A DNA stretch of 64,000 nucleotides from Culex pipiens pallens (taxonomy: Eukaryota; Arthropoda; Insecta; Diptera; Culicidae), in contig NC_068939.1 of assembly GCF_016801865.2 (NCBI RefSeq), positions 154,944,240-155,008,239 on the forward strand, written 5' to 3'. The translations under genes were made by a program, and so were the position numbers. The notes below the pieces were generated by a model, which searched no databases, was not told the origin of the DNA, and saw only the letters and a list, made by a program, of their open reading frames with translations. Shown piece after piece: positions 1-10,384 of this stretch; the first letter of the stretch is position 1; each line of letters starts with the position of its first letter.

Positions 1-99
1 TTTGACCAATGATAAAATGCATATTTGAGAACATGTTTGAGAGTTCAAACTCTCAATGTTTTGAGCTCTTTAACTTGACAGTGTTGCCATTTTTTAAAC

Positions 100-1050
100 A
101 TGAGCGAAATGGCCAATATCGTGCTTTTTTTGTACTTTTTTATATGGGTCAAACTTTTTGGGGGCCATTCCTCGAAAAGAAGCCATTTTGTGTCGAAAAG
201 GCGTTACATTGAAAATATTACCCTTTTTAAAATGTTAGTCTTGATTCCAAAATTTTAAAACAGGTTTCTTTGAAAAGATCAGAAAATGTCACAAATGTTT
301 AATTTTATAATATTACAAAAAGGACCTTTAGTTTCTGAGTACCTTTAGATTCATGTTACTAAAAAATAAAAGCTGTTTTTATGAGACTTTAAAAAATTTA
401 AGTTTTCTTTGTTCATTTGTTATTTGCTATCATTTATTGGATTCCTCAATTTTTCACTTATGGAAAAAAAAAATATTTTTTGGAATTTTCATGGAATCAT
501 GGACACTTTAAAAAAAATAATCGAAAAACTGGAATTTATCAGTTAAAGTTTATTCTATACTGTGCATTTAATAAAAAATCCGTAATGTAATTTTAGATTC
601 CAAATTTGATTTTACATTTAAAACTGAAGTCAAAACATTTGTCAAGTAAAATTTCTATTCAATATTTCACAAAATCATAACTCGGCGGTTAAAGGCTTAA
701 AAGTTGCTGGTTTTTGTACAGGGAAAAAAATAAAAAAATCAAAAAATTCAAAATGATGAATTTTGAGAAATTGATTTTTTGTGAAACAAAGATTATTTAA
801 AAATCGGCTTAAAAAATTTCCGAATTACCCATTTTTTTGATAGTCCTCATCAACCTACAGCTTTGCCGAAGACACAAAAACGATCAGAAAATTCTAGCAT
901 GATACATGTTTTCGAATATGCTGCCAAAGTTGCCTTGATCCAATGACACAAAATGTCTTCGTTGGTCATAGGAAAGGCCCCCCAAAAAGTTTGAGCCAAT
1001 TCGAAAAATATAATAAATCCATATCTGGTTTTGGTGGAGAATTGCACTAG
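100..1050. repeat. Foldback-type interspersed repeat fragment
   Basis: The stretch shares blocks with the foldback elements at 3480-5078 and 48550-51068. Shared blocks are a centre-like segment with TTAGTCTTGATT near 235, an 'agcc attttgtg' type block near 180, a 'ctttgccgaagacac' block near 860, and a GAGAATTGCAC end near 1040. No clean target duplication was found, so the ends are approximate. It appears to be an older, diverged member of the same family. Confidence 0.5.
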
Positions 1051-1090
1051 ACAAATTTACTCAATTTTTACCGTTTAGGTAAAACATATC

Positions 1091-1308
1091 CGGGGGTCTC
1101 GTGGCGCAGGGGTAGCGGCTTCGGCTGCCGATCCCGATGATGCTATGAGACGCGGGTTCGATTCCCGCCTTATCCACTGAGCTTCTATCGGATGGTGAAG
1201 TAAAACGTCGGTCCCGGTTTCTCCTGTCTCGTCAGAGGCGCTGGAGCAGAAATCCCACGTTAGAGGAAGGCCATGCCCCGGGGGGCGTAGTGCCAATAGT
1301 TTCGTTTC
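1091..1308 (+). mobile_element. tRNA-derived SINE with 12-bp target-site duplication
   Basis: A 218-bp element starts with a tRNA-like head. An A-box-like TGGCGCAGGGGTAGCGG lies near 1102, and a perfect B-box GGTTCGATTCC lies near 1157. It is flanked by the direct repeat GTAAAACATATC at 1079-1090 and 1309-1320. The tRNA fold is degenerate, so it is a SINE and not a tRNA gene. The same head occurs in the minus-strand copy near 55150-55295. It sits inside the furin-like intron, in antisense orientation to the gene. No long poly(A) tail is seen. Confidence 0.85.
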
Positions 1309-1392
1309 GTAAAACATATCTAAATAAAATTGGCTATGAAGAACCGGTTATTTTAATAATTTCTTTGATATTTTGGTGAATAATTCTGTTCA

Positions 1393-1399
1393 ACTCACC
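1393..1399 (-). other. Splice donor ending the furin-like coding exon
   Basis: Read on the minus strand the sequence is GGCAAG followed by GTGAGT, a near-perfect U1 donor. The last exonic base is 1399. Coding from 1995 to 1399 is 597 nt, exactly 199 codons, so the intron is phase 0 and interrupts the prodomain just after the FINHGK motif. Confidence 0.85.
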
Positions 1400-1995
1400 T
1401 TGCCATGATTGATGAATCCGTGCTCCTCGGCGACCCGCTCGACCTGCTCCGACCCCCCCTCGGGAATGTGCACCGCCCAGTGGTGCGTGTAGTGGCCGCC
1501 GCCCTCGTAGTGATCCTCCAGCAGGTGGCCACCATCCGCCGGCGCCACCGTCCCACTACTACTGCCCCCGTCCCCACTAGACCTACTGCTAAGAGCTGCA
1601 TCACAGTGAACCTCGGAAATTGCACCCACTAACACTACCGCTACTATGTACAACACTGCTACCCACCGATGCCGGTGGCACTGGCGGTTCTGCCACCGGA
1701 AGGTCCAGCTTGCACTGCTGGCATCACTGCTCGCACTGTCCGAACCGTCGGCACTTCCGATCGCCGGCACGCGACTGCAGCAGGACTGGAATGGTGACGT
1801 CGTCGGATCTTCGCTGACTTCCGGCGCGGCTTGACTTGACTGCTGTCGACGTTCTAATTTGGCACTTTTTCGGGCGGTACGCCGCAGGTTTCGCGAGTTC
1901 TGGCCGGTTCCGCCGAAATCTGTCCATCTCACGTCGCTGGGACGTTGGCTTGGGTGCTGCCGACACCGGGGCGTTATCTGATCTTCAAACTTCAT
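1399..1995 (-). CDS. Fur1: Furin-like proprotein convertase, N-terminal coding exon (partial gene)
   Basis: Furin-type convertases are Golgi and secretory-pathway subtilisin-like serine proteases that cleave proproteins after dibasic sites. This exon gives the first 199 residues. Residues 1-110 are a polar Arg/Ser-rich N-terminus. Residues 111-127 (WVAVLYIVAVVLVGAIS) are a hydrophobic segment after an Arg/His patch, fitting a signal-anchor as in insect furins. Residues 131-165 are a Ser/Gly-rich linker. Residues 167-199 begin the S8 pro-domain: GHYTHHWAVHIPEGG, then AEEHGFINHGK, a hallmark of the family. The catalytic Asp/His/Ser exons lie outside the window. I chose the ATG at 1993-1995 because its context CCAAAATG is a good insect start; the open frame upstream has no other in-frame ATG. 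The Fur1 rather than Fur2 assignment rests on the HYTH-WAVHIP wording from family knowledge and is not certain. Confidence 0.85.
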
Positions 1996-2030
1996 TTTGG
2001 TTGCTGGTTCTGCCGACCGAGGCCACTCAT
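1992..2030 (-). promoter_or_regulatory. 12-codon upstream ORF whose stop overlaps the furin start codon
   Basis: In the inferred 5' leader of the furin-like exon, an ATG at 2028-2030 opens a 12-codon frame that ends at TGA (1992-1994). That stop overlaps the main ATG (1993-1995) as ATGA. Its start context is weak, with C at -3. If this part of the exon is transcribed, the arrangement could limit translation or couple it by reinitiation. No such role is shown. Confidence 0.4.
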
Positions 2031-2092
2031 CAGAGAAGACGCAAACCAATTAGCGGTGCGCAAACACAATTCGCGTGACTTACTCAAAGTTT

Positions 2093-2125
2093 CTGAGCGA
2101 AAAAATAAAATTGTTGAAGAAACGC
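2093..2125 (-). other. Candidate splice acceptor upstream of the furin-like start codon
   Basis: Read on the minus strand, a T-rich tract ends in TTTTTTCGCTCAG followed by AAACTTTG. This is a consensus 3' splice site with its AG at 2094-2093. It would make the coding exon 1399-2092, with 97 nt of 5' untranslated sequence, and place a leader exon at higher coordinates. The alternative is a transcription start within about 2100-2350. Confidence 0.55.
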
Positions 2126-3479
2126 GACAAGAATGATTAAATTAAAACACAATTATAAGCAATTTGTGCGTTTCCTCTCTTATGACTGGGGACGTGGCAC
2201 GCGACTCCGAGGGCGTCTTCCGCGGGAGTGCGGGATAGATGGCCAGCCAGCACCGGCGATTGGCATAATTGGCTTGTGGTGCCGGTTGGAGATTTCCGGT
2301 GAGAGAGATAGCCTCGGTGACGGTTTTTTTTCTCTGCCTATGGTATCTAGAGAGAAAGGAAATGAGAAATAGGAAAAAAAACGAATATTAGAATGTTATG
2401 TTTTTGAATAATTAATACGAATCAGCGATACGTAAAGCGATTTATCGAGAATGAATGACGTCAAACCGTCGTAGGAAAAACATGATTTAATGACGAACAC
2501 TTTCATTAAAATTAGCAATGATCTTGCTTTAACAACAAAAACCAGGAAAAGAAACCTAAACATTGCTTAATTGAAACTGCTTTGCTGCAGCTCCAAGAAC
2601 AAAACAAATCGCAATCATTTAGCTGCAGGGATAACCCACCGGTTCACGTGCTCATCATCGTTAAAACGGTGGACTCCGCCCACAAAAACCACCATCTCTT
2701 GCAATACCACCGCTCAATCTTAGTAATTGAATTCCGTCCGGAGAGAAAAAAAAAAAACGGTAGTCCAGGAACGCCGGAGGAAAACAATGACTGTTTTGCA
2801 GCAATACTGATGGCCGGGATGATACACAATGAAGGGGATGAAATGAGTGGAAATTAAATTCCTCTGGCATAAACTCCGAGCACACGTGGATGGCAAAGCA
2901 TTTCCAAACGATCTTCCCCTACAACACGTGCTCGCTGCACGTGAAATTGTTATGGGGAACATTGTGTGTACTAGGAAACGGATGAATTCTCTTGCTGGTC
3001 TCAATTTGAAAGGAATGGCTCAAATTGAAATTCTAGCTAAAAATGTCCGACTTCTAAAATATTATTGTTAAAATTTCAATTAATTAATTTCCCCTTAATT
3101 TAACTCTGCCAAAGAATCTGACCAACAATTACGGGTTTGCGCGGTGTCCCAGTTTTCCCCACATATACCTTCTAAGCTCCCAATCGGGGTGGGAAAGCCA
3201 ACGGACAGTAAGAAGAATACTCTTCCGTTAATTAAATATCTCTCTGGGAGTAGAATTTCCTCCGCCAACCACTCGGGGAAACGATGAGTAATGGCTTCTG
3301 TGTGTGGTAAGTAAAACGAGTGATAATCTGGATTACTTGATGGCGAAGCTATAGTTTCACGAAGAAGGAGTTTTTCTTTCTTTTTTTGTGGAGAACAAAT
3401 TGATTTATCTTCATTAATCAGAAAGTTAAATTGATATCGTTCACAGCTTGCTAAATAGTTAAATGTTTTATTATTATCT
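2126..3479. other. Single-copy non-coding sequence upstream of the furin-like exon
   Basis: This stretch is relatively GC-rich between about 2160 and 2330 and does not resemble the repeats elsewhere in the window. It is either proximal promoter or 5' intron of the convertase gene. No TATA box or coding exon could be assigned. Confidence 0.4.
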
Positions 3480-5078
3480 GAGCAGTTCTCTCAGATTTCG
3501 GTCATTCGATTTTTTTGTGTTTTTTAATCCGACTGAAACTTTTTTGGTGCCTTGCCCAAAGAAGCCATTTTGCATTATTAGTTTGTTCATATAATTTTCC
3601 ATACAAATTCGGCAGCTGTCCATAAAAAATGATTTATTAAAATTCAAAAATCTGTATCATTTGAAGGAATTTTTTGATCAATTAAGTGTCTTCGGCAAAG
3701 TTGCAGGTATGAATACGGGCTACACTGGAAAAAATGTTATACGGTAAAAAAAATTTTGGTGATTTTTTATTTAACTTTTTGTCACTAAAACTTGATTTGC
3801 AAAAAAACACTATCTTTATTTTTTCATTTTTTGATATGTTTTAGAGGACATCAAATGCCAACTTATCAGAAATTTCCAGGTTGTGCAAAAAATCATTGAC
3901 CGAGTTATGATTTTTTTTTAATCAATGCTGATTTTTTCAAAAAATCGAAATATTAAAATTTTGATAAAGTGCACCGTTTTTAAATTAAATCCATTTTAGG
4001 TGACTTTTTTGAAAAAAAGTCGCAGTTTTTCATTTTTTAAATTACTGCACATGTTCGCCCACTTTTGAAAAAAATATTTTTGAAAAACTGAGAAAATTCT
4101 CTATATTTTGCTTTTTTGAACTTTGTTGATACGACCCTAAGTTGCTGAGATATTGGCATGCAAAGGTTTAAAAACAGGAAAATTGATGTTTTCTAAGTCT
4201 CACCCAAACAATCCACCATTTTCTAATGTCGATATCTCTGCAACTAATGGTCCGATTTACAATTTCAAAATATGAAACATTCGTGAAATTTTCCGATCTT
4301 TTCGAAAAAAATATTTAAAAAAAATTTTAGATCAAGACTAGCATTTCAAAAGGGCCAAGCATTCAATATTACGCCCTTTTAAAAAGTTAGTCTTGGCTTA
4401 AATTTTTTTTAAATATTTTTTTCGAAAAGATCGGAAAATTTCACGAATGTTTCATATTTTAACAATGAAAATCGGACTATTAGTTGCTGAGATATCGACA
4501 TTAGAAAATGGTGGGTTGTTTGGGTGAGACTTAGAAAACATCAATTTTCCTGTTTTTAAACCTTTGCATTGCAATATCTCAACAACTAAGGGTCGTATCA
4601 ACAAAGTTCAAAAAAGCTTTTCAGCTTTTCAAAAATATTTTTTTCAAAAGTGGGCAAACATGTGCAGCAATTTAAAAAAATTTAAAACTGCGACTATTTT
4701 CAAAAAAGTCACCTTAAATGGCCTTAACTTGAAAACGGTGCACTTTATCAAAATTTCACTAAAGTAATTTTTGATTGCAAATTTGATTTTATATCGAAAA
4801 ATGAAGTTGAAAAATTTTTGCGACCAATATTTCAATTTTTTGATAAAATCAGTGTTGATTAAAAAATTCATAACTAAGTCAAAGATTTTTTGCACAACCT
4901 GGAAATTTCTGAAAAGTTGGCATTTGATGTCATCTAAAACATATAAAAAAATGAAAAAAATTAAAAATAGTATTTTTTTGCAAATCAAGTTTAAGTGACA
5001 AAAAGTTAAATAAAAAATCAAAAAGCTAAAAAAAAAATAAAATTGAAGAAAAAAGACCGATTTCGTAGAGAATTGCTC
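3480..5078. mobile_element. Foldback element, 1.6 kb, long inverted arms
   Basis: The two halves are reverse complements of one another around a centre near 4345. For example, the tract with CTTTTTGTCACTAAAACTTG near 3775 is mirrored by CAAGTTTAAGTGACAAAAAG near 4985. The ends are GAGCAGTTCTCT (3480) and AGAGAATTGCTC (5078), flanked by ATCT at 3476-3479 and 5079-5082. Arms have diverged by scattered substitutions and indels. No transposase is encoded. Related copies lie at 48550-51068 and about 100-1050. Confidence 0.75.
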
Positions 5079-5204
5079 ATCTTTAAAATATCTTTGTCTG
5101 TATCTCTAAACTCATTAAATAATATCATGAGATCAAATTTACTGATTGAAAGTAACATTTTTACCAAGGCTGTTTTTCGATAAAAATATCGTCGATAATA
5201 TTAA

Positions 5205-5942
5205 CACTGGAAGGCCCAACGCATGTCAAACTTACACGGACGCCCAATCCTCCCAAAAAAGTTGGAACGGTAACTTCAACTCGCTGGTTCTCGGGCATAA
5301 CTCACCCAATCAAGACGATTCTTTTTTCCAGTGATTTGTTAGGATGTCTAGATGATCCTAGAACTTTGCAGAACTCAATTTGATCAAATGTGTAATTTTT
5401 GCGACCGAAAACATCGTTCCAATTTTTTTAAAACGACTGCCTCCGGGGAATTTTTCGCGAATTTTTTTTTTACACGCAAAAAAAAGTTGGAACGATGTTT
5501 TTGATCGCAAAAATTACAGATTTGATCAAATTAGGTTCTTCAAAGTTCTAGAATCATCTAGACATCCTAACAAATCCAGGGTGGTTAAAAATCTTCGCGG
5601 ATTTCGCGATTTTCGCGGCGCGGATTTCGCGGATTTCTGTTGAATGTTCCTGTGGGTCTATCTTCAAGAATACAACGTAGATTTCAATGGCTAGTGAAAA
5701 TGTTTGTCTAAATCTAGTATTTCCAGAAGAAAGAACGCAAATTTATCTAAATCCTGCTCGGTGAGAGCAATTTAGATTTCCGCGAAATCCGCGAAATTCG
5801 CGAAAATCGCGAAAATCGCGAAGATTTAACCACCCTGCAAATCACTGGAAAGAAGAATCGTCCCGATTGATTGAGTTATGCCCGAGAACCAGCGAGTTGA
5901 AGTTACCGTTCCAACTTTTTTGGAGCCTTGGGCGTTGGAATG
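5205..5942. mobile_element. TTAA-flanked foldback MITE carrying a nested MITE
   Basis: TTAA occurs at 5201-5204 and 5943-5946. Imperfect terminal repeats begin CACTGGAAGGCCCAACG on the left and CATTCCAACGCCCAAGG when the right end is complemented. Internally, long arms containing AGTTGGAACGGTAACTTC mirror each other. A second palindrome surrounds 5330-5577. A TTAA target suggests a piggyBac- or Kolobok-related non-autonomous element. The right arm is interrupted by the element at 5577-5837. Confidence 0.7.
5577..5837. mobile_element. 261-bp MITE with CAGGGTGGTTAAA termini and TTCGCG arrays
   Basis: The terminal inverted repeats start CAGGGTGGTTAAA and run into arrays of CGCGGATTTCGCG and CGCGAAAATCGCG at both ends. 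CAAATC is duplicated at 5571-5576 and 5838-5843. The uninterrupted version of the site can be read from the opposite arm of the host element, where the complement of 5330-5345 gives CCTAACAAATCACTGG. This confirms insertion with a 6-bp duplication. The terminus resembles hAT ends, but 6 bp is not the usual hAT duplication. Confidence 0.8.
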
Positions 5943-5946
5943 TTAA

Positions 5947-6439
5947 GAAACAAAAAATGCATCGTGTTTTGAATAACTTCGGTTAAAACAGGAACAGAAA
6001 AAACAATTAGTACACCAATTTCCAAATCTAGATTTTTTTTTGAAAAGGTCCAATAAACTATTGTGTTTCATATGTTTAAAGAACCTAATAAAAAAAAGTC
6101 TAGAAATGTATTGCTCTGAAATCTCCTGTACCTTTCAGCCTGTAGTCCTGATTTTCCCCAGTTGACGGTACTAACTTAAAGAGAATTAGTAAAATATGTA
6201 TTATATAAAATAAGACATTGAAAACTTATCTAAAATTTTGCATTGACTGGTATCATTTTATTTCCAGATTTTTTTTTAAAGGTCCTATAAACAATGTTAT
6301 TAAACATATGAAGGACAATAGCTAATAGGACATTTAAAAAAAAAACTCTGGTTTTGTTGTCGCTTCTCGTTTTTGTAGATATTTTTAATGAATTTTTTCA
6401 AGCTTTTCTAGTTATGGCATTTATAAAAATACAAGCCTT
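5947..6439. other. AT-rich sequence, nothing recognised
   Basis: No open frame above background, no bounded repeat and no RNA-like structure was found here. Confidence 0.3.
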
Positions 6440-6725
6440 ACCCGACAAACTTCGTTCTGCCTTTTTTCGTTTGTTGACGTTTTTAACTTTTTTGCTTATT
6501 CAGCCTCCTGTGATCAAAATTTGATTTTACGTAACTTTACCCGTACAATCTGTAGATTTTCCGGAATCGATTCCAAAGTGGCCAAAGTTGTAACTTTATG
6601 GCGTAAGAACCTTCCTTGGACTTATACGAACCCAACGCAACAAAGAGCACCTCGATCCGACGTTCCGTGTTGAATTGATTCGCGTTCGAACGAAACCGTC
6701 GAATTTTTTTATATATATAGATTTA
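6440..6725 (+). repeat. Possible 3' end of a truncated non-LTR retrotransposon
   Basis: A GC-richer block (about 6440-6700) ends in a T-run and the short tail TTTTTTATATATATAGAT near 6705-6722. TA-repeat tails of this form occur at the 3' ends of some RTE-like LINEs. There is no open frame and no clear target duplication. The assignment is a guess from the tail only. Confidence 0.3.
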
Positions 6726-7557
6726 AAAGAAATATATTCATAAAACACTTATTTAATTTGAATGACATTGAAATTGATATTTGTACTTTTTTAAATAAAT
6801 TTTTTTTTCGATTTCTTTTAAGTTATTTCAAAACTGTCGTCCTTGTCTAGATTGAAGTGTAGATGGTCACCAATTATTATTATTAAGCTTATTCAATGAA
6901 TTTAAGCTTGAAAGCATATCAAATATTATGAAAACATAGATTTTTTGACTGCTTCAAAAATTTCCCGGGATTTCAAAAATATTTTTCCCGTTTCCCGGGA
7001 AATTCAAAACCCGGGAAAATTGGACGCCCTATTTTTACTTTCCTGGAGTTTTTTTTTTTGCAAATAGAAAAAAAAATCACAAATAAGGTTTTTTTTTTCT
7101 AAAATACAGAAATTTACAAAATGAGCAATATGGATGTGAAATTAAGTGAAATTTTGTTTGCTTTTTCACTATTTTGAAAATACTAAAATATTCTCAAAAT
7201 GACGTATTTTTCGAAAAATTTAAATTTTCAAGTTATGCAATATGGGTTTTTTTAATTCTTTTGTATGCTTCATATAAAATTATGCTCCGTTTGATACCCA
7301 CATTGCAAATTATGAAAATTTGGATTTTTTCATAGAGTAACGATATTTTATGAAAATTTTAGTGTTTCAGGCCATTGCAAATATTTTTCAAAGTTTATGT
7401 CGCATACCTAATATCGCTTCGTATGATGAAAATATGAAAATGCCTAAAAAATGCCCAATCGAACGGCTTATTTTAATATTTTCTATAAAATATGGTATTT
7501 TGTGAAAATTTTGAGTATTTTTTTTTTGAAACATTCTACATTTTCAAAAAATATATT
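6726..7557. other. AT-rich sequence with a CCCGGGA-repeat patch
   Basis: Most of this is featureless AT-rich DNA. At about 6960-7035 the motif CCCGGGAAATT or its complement recurs four times, followed by TTGGACGCCCTA. This looks like one end of an interspersed element whose other end I did not find. Confidence 0.35.
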
Positions 7558-7559
7558 CT

Positions 7560-8006
7560 CCCGAGCAGACGGAAATAACGTGGGAATAACATTTTTTGAT
7601 ATTTGAAAATACTAGGCTAATAACATTTTATGTTATTTATAACAGGATTTGTTATTTGTCGTTATGATTTTTTTGTTATTGGATTGTTATTGTAATAACA
7701 GACTAATAACATTTTTAGTTATTCTTCGAACAAATCTTTGTTATTATTTTTTGTTATTTTAACAACTAATCCGATCATCCCAATAACAGTTGGAGTTATT
7801 CTTCCATAACAAAAAATGTTATTCCCAAGTTGTTTTGGCTTTCAATCAATATCAGACCAATAACAAATTTTGTTATGATAACATAAACTGTTATTAAACT
7901 CTTATGCAAAAATGGATTTTATAAGAATATTCCATAACACTTTTTGTTATTTTAACAGTATTTGTTATTGAAATGGCATGAATTTTGTTATTACCGTCTG
8001 CCCGGG
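7560..8006 (+). mobile_element. MITE, CCCGAGCAGACGG family, copy 1 (447 bp)
   Basis: The termini are CCCGAGCAGACGGAAATAAC and GTTATTACCGTCTGCCCGGG, a 20-bp inverted repeat with two mismatches. CT is duplicated at 7558-7559 and 8007-8008. The interior carries many AATAACA and TGTTATT hexamer-like motifs. No open frame is present. Every segment I compared with the inverted copy at 9146-9592 was identical, and both are 447 bp. Confidence 0.88.
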
Positions 8007-8080
8007 CTTAGAGAAAGCATTGAGAAATTAACATGATATGGTTGAGTTAAGTCGGTTTTAGAAATATTAAAAAAATGAGT

Positions 8081-8215
8081 CCGTTATCGTCGATAAGATT
8101 ATCGCTGATAGAATTATCGAAATAATGATAATGATAACCATAGATTGTCGAACCGACCCGACGATAACGATATAACTAGCGTTATCGTTATCGAGCCTCG
8201 ATAATTTTATCGTTA
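8081..8215. repeat. TATCG/CGATA-rich patch
   Basis: About a dozen overlapping TATCG or CGATA motifs occur within 135 bp on both strands, for example GTTATCGTCGATAAG and CGATAACGATATAAC. I found no flanking duplication. It may be an element end or a low-complexity patch. Confidence 0.5.
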
Positions 8216-8309
8216 ACAATCTTGATTTTTTAATTTAAAAACAGTTTCATCCAGTATGACTTAAATTAAATATAAGCACATAAATCAAATGAAAAAAATA
8301 GAAAAATTA

Positions 8310-8516
8310 CACAGAAAAATAGTTCAATTATGAAAGGTTGAAAATTTGGTTGGATGAATATTACTTCTTTTTGAGTAATTTTACATAAAAAATGTGTAAA
8401 AATGTGGACCTGATAAAAATTCTCTAGAAACTGATGAAAATTCATAACTTTGTGGTATAATATTACACTTTTTTGACACTAAATTTGGTGAACATTGACA
8501 TCATTTTTTTTCTGTG
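8310..8516. mobile_element. TA-flanked MITE, CACAGAAAAA termini (207 bp)
   Basis: CACAGAAAAATAG at the left and TTTTTTTCTGTG at the right are flanked by TA at 8308-8309 and 8517-8518, fitting a mariner/Tc1-type non-autonomous element. The family resembles the elements at 24540-24715 and 29317-29857, whose ends are CACAGCAAAA and CACAGTAAAA. Confidence 0.65.
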
Positions 8517-8719
8517 TACAATTAAGAAGTATTACCAGTAACCGGAACATAACTTTAAATTCAATTCTAGCAGCTATTATAAAACAGACATTTAAACAAA
8601 ATTGATCAGTGATAGAACTTTCTGATCTTTGCAAAGAATATATAAATTTATTTTGAGGACCATTCTCAAACCATGTCATTTTAGGGAAAATTTATTGTAC
8701 TTTTTAACCTAAGGATTTT

Positions 8720-9145
8720 GTGAAGTTGAAATTGAGCTTGAAATGAACGATCAATTCCCAAGAGAAAATGTCAGCAATTTGAGCATCTGATGACTATCAT
8801 CAACACAGAAAGAGATTCCAATAAGTAAAACAATGAGGTCTGGTCTGCAATCGATACCCCGTTCCATTAACCCTTCTCCCACACTCCCAAATATTCCAAT
8901 CACAGTCAATCGTCGAGAGCAAGCTAAACAATCGAAAACTTTCCCTCTTTTTGCACAGCAACAACATTCTTCCGAAATCAAGAAGAACACAAACTCTCAC
9001 ACACAAGTCCAGGGTGTGGGGTCCTGCCCCGGATCGAACAAGATTTGCCGTTCAACTCGACACCCTTTCCCACTTCTTTCGTTCGTAAGTCAACTCCAAA
9101 CTTTCTTCGGAACCCGACTTCGAGCAAACCCCTTGGTCCCCGTCT
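8720..9145. other. Single-copy island left of MITE copy 2
   Basis: This moderately GC-rich sequence is continuous with 9593-9990 once the MITE between them is removed. The 141-codon open frame overlapping it extends into the MITE and so is not a gene. No function could be assigned. Confidence 0.35.
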
Positions 9146-9592
9146 CCCGGGCAGACGGTAATAACAAAATTCATGCCATTTCAATAACAAATACTGTTAA
9201 AATAACAAAAAGTGTTATGGAATATTCTTATAAAATCCATTTTTGCATAAGAGTTTAATAACAGTTTATGTTATCATAACAAAATTTGTTATTGGTCTGA
9301 TATTGATTGAAAGCCAAAACAACTTGGGAATAACATTTTTTGTTATGGAAGAATAACTCCAACTGTTATTGGGATGATCGGATTAGTTGTTAAAATAACA
9401 AAAAATAATAACAAAGATTTGTTCGAAGAATAACTAAAAATGTTATTAGTCTGTTATTACAATAACAATCCAATAACAAAAAAATCATAACGACAAATAA
9501 CAAATCCTGTTATAAATAACATAAAATGTTATTAGCCTAGTATTTTCAAATATCAAAAAATGTTATTCCCACGTTATTTCCGTCTGCTCGGG
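9146..9592 (-). mobile_element. MITE, CCCGAGCAGACGG family, copy 2 (447 bp)
   Basis: Inverted copy of 7560-8006, with the same length and no difference in the segments I compared by eye. CT is duplicated at 9144-9145 and 9593-9594. It lies 1.14 kb from copy 1 in opposite orientation, so the pair could pair in trans or fold as a hairpin. Confidence 0.88.
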
Positions 9593-10384
9593 CTCTTCCA
9601 GTCGATTGCCAATTCCGGACACACTTGCCCTGGGTGCACTTCTCTTTCTGCTGGACCACTTTAGAGTGGTGGTTTACTTTGCCGAGAAGACGTTTCTTCG
9701 ACACAACGATGAACACTTATAGGGTGTGTGCATGTGACACAATCTGTGTGTATGTGTGTGCAGTAAAATAAATAATTTCCCATTATGGAGCTGACTGGCC
9801 CTGCACACTCTCGGTGCTACTGGGCTTGCACTTTGCAGTGCCCTATCTACGAGAAGACCGGAATCCGGTGTTTGTTTGCTTTGTAGAGTTTTCTGGAAGA
9901 ATTTTCCACCCAACTTGATTTGGAATAGGCTGGAAGTGTTGGGACATTAGATGGTTTTTGAAACGAGATTTTTATGAAACATTGTAAATTTCATCAAAAA
10001 ACTACATTTTTTTTTGTATTTATAAACATTAATAAAAGCGAGCAGTCTTGAGAAAAAAAGAAAAGACAAATGTAGAATCAAACACAAAAATCAAGCATCA
10101 AACTTTAAACAATATAAATTTTATCATTACACTGCAGTGCACTGGAGCTACTGTCAAAAAATTGCTAAATATTCTTAAATTCATGAACATCAAAGTGCAA
10201 CGTTTTTTTCTGATCTGTAGTCTACAAATCGAAAAATGAAAAATTCTAAAAAATATTTGATTTGTTCCTTCTGAAATGTTTGTCTTGATTTCCCATATTC
10301 AAATATTTTTTTTCGAATAATTTCAGAAATGTTTCACTTTTTAACATTAAACAATTAGTTGCCAATAGGGCATTAGAAAATAGG
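9593..10384. other. Single-copy sequence, then AT-rich sequence
   Basis: The part to about 9990 continues the island interrupted by MITE copy 2 and includes a short GTGTGTATGTGTGTG run near 9745. The remainder is AT-rich. Nothing was recognised as coding. Confidence 0.3.

Larger units (their letters stand above)
1..1398 (-). other. Intron of the furin-like gene (partial; continues past the window edge)
   Basis: On the minus strand this sequence follows the GTGAGT donor at the end of the furin-like exon, so it is the first part of the downstream intron. It is AT-rich and holds a foldback-type repeat fragment (about 100-1050) and a SINE insertion (1091-1308). No further exon of the protease is visible, so the remaining prodomain and the catalytic domain lie outside the window. 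Confidence 0.75.

Noticed and set aside
1390..1625. Other frames overlapping the furin-like exon on either strand
   Set aside because: Shadows of the coding exon. Only the minus frame with the hydrophobic anchor and prodomain motifs is protein-like.
1996..2049. Extension of the furin-like protein upstream of the chosen ATG
   Set aside because: The open frame continues but has no in-frame ATG, so it is read as 5' leader.
8833..9258. 141-codon plus frame
   Set aside because: Its C-terminal third lies inside MITE copy 2, so the frame is a chance fusion of unique and transposon sequence.
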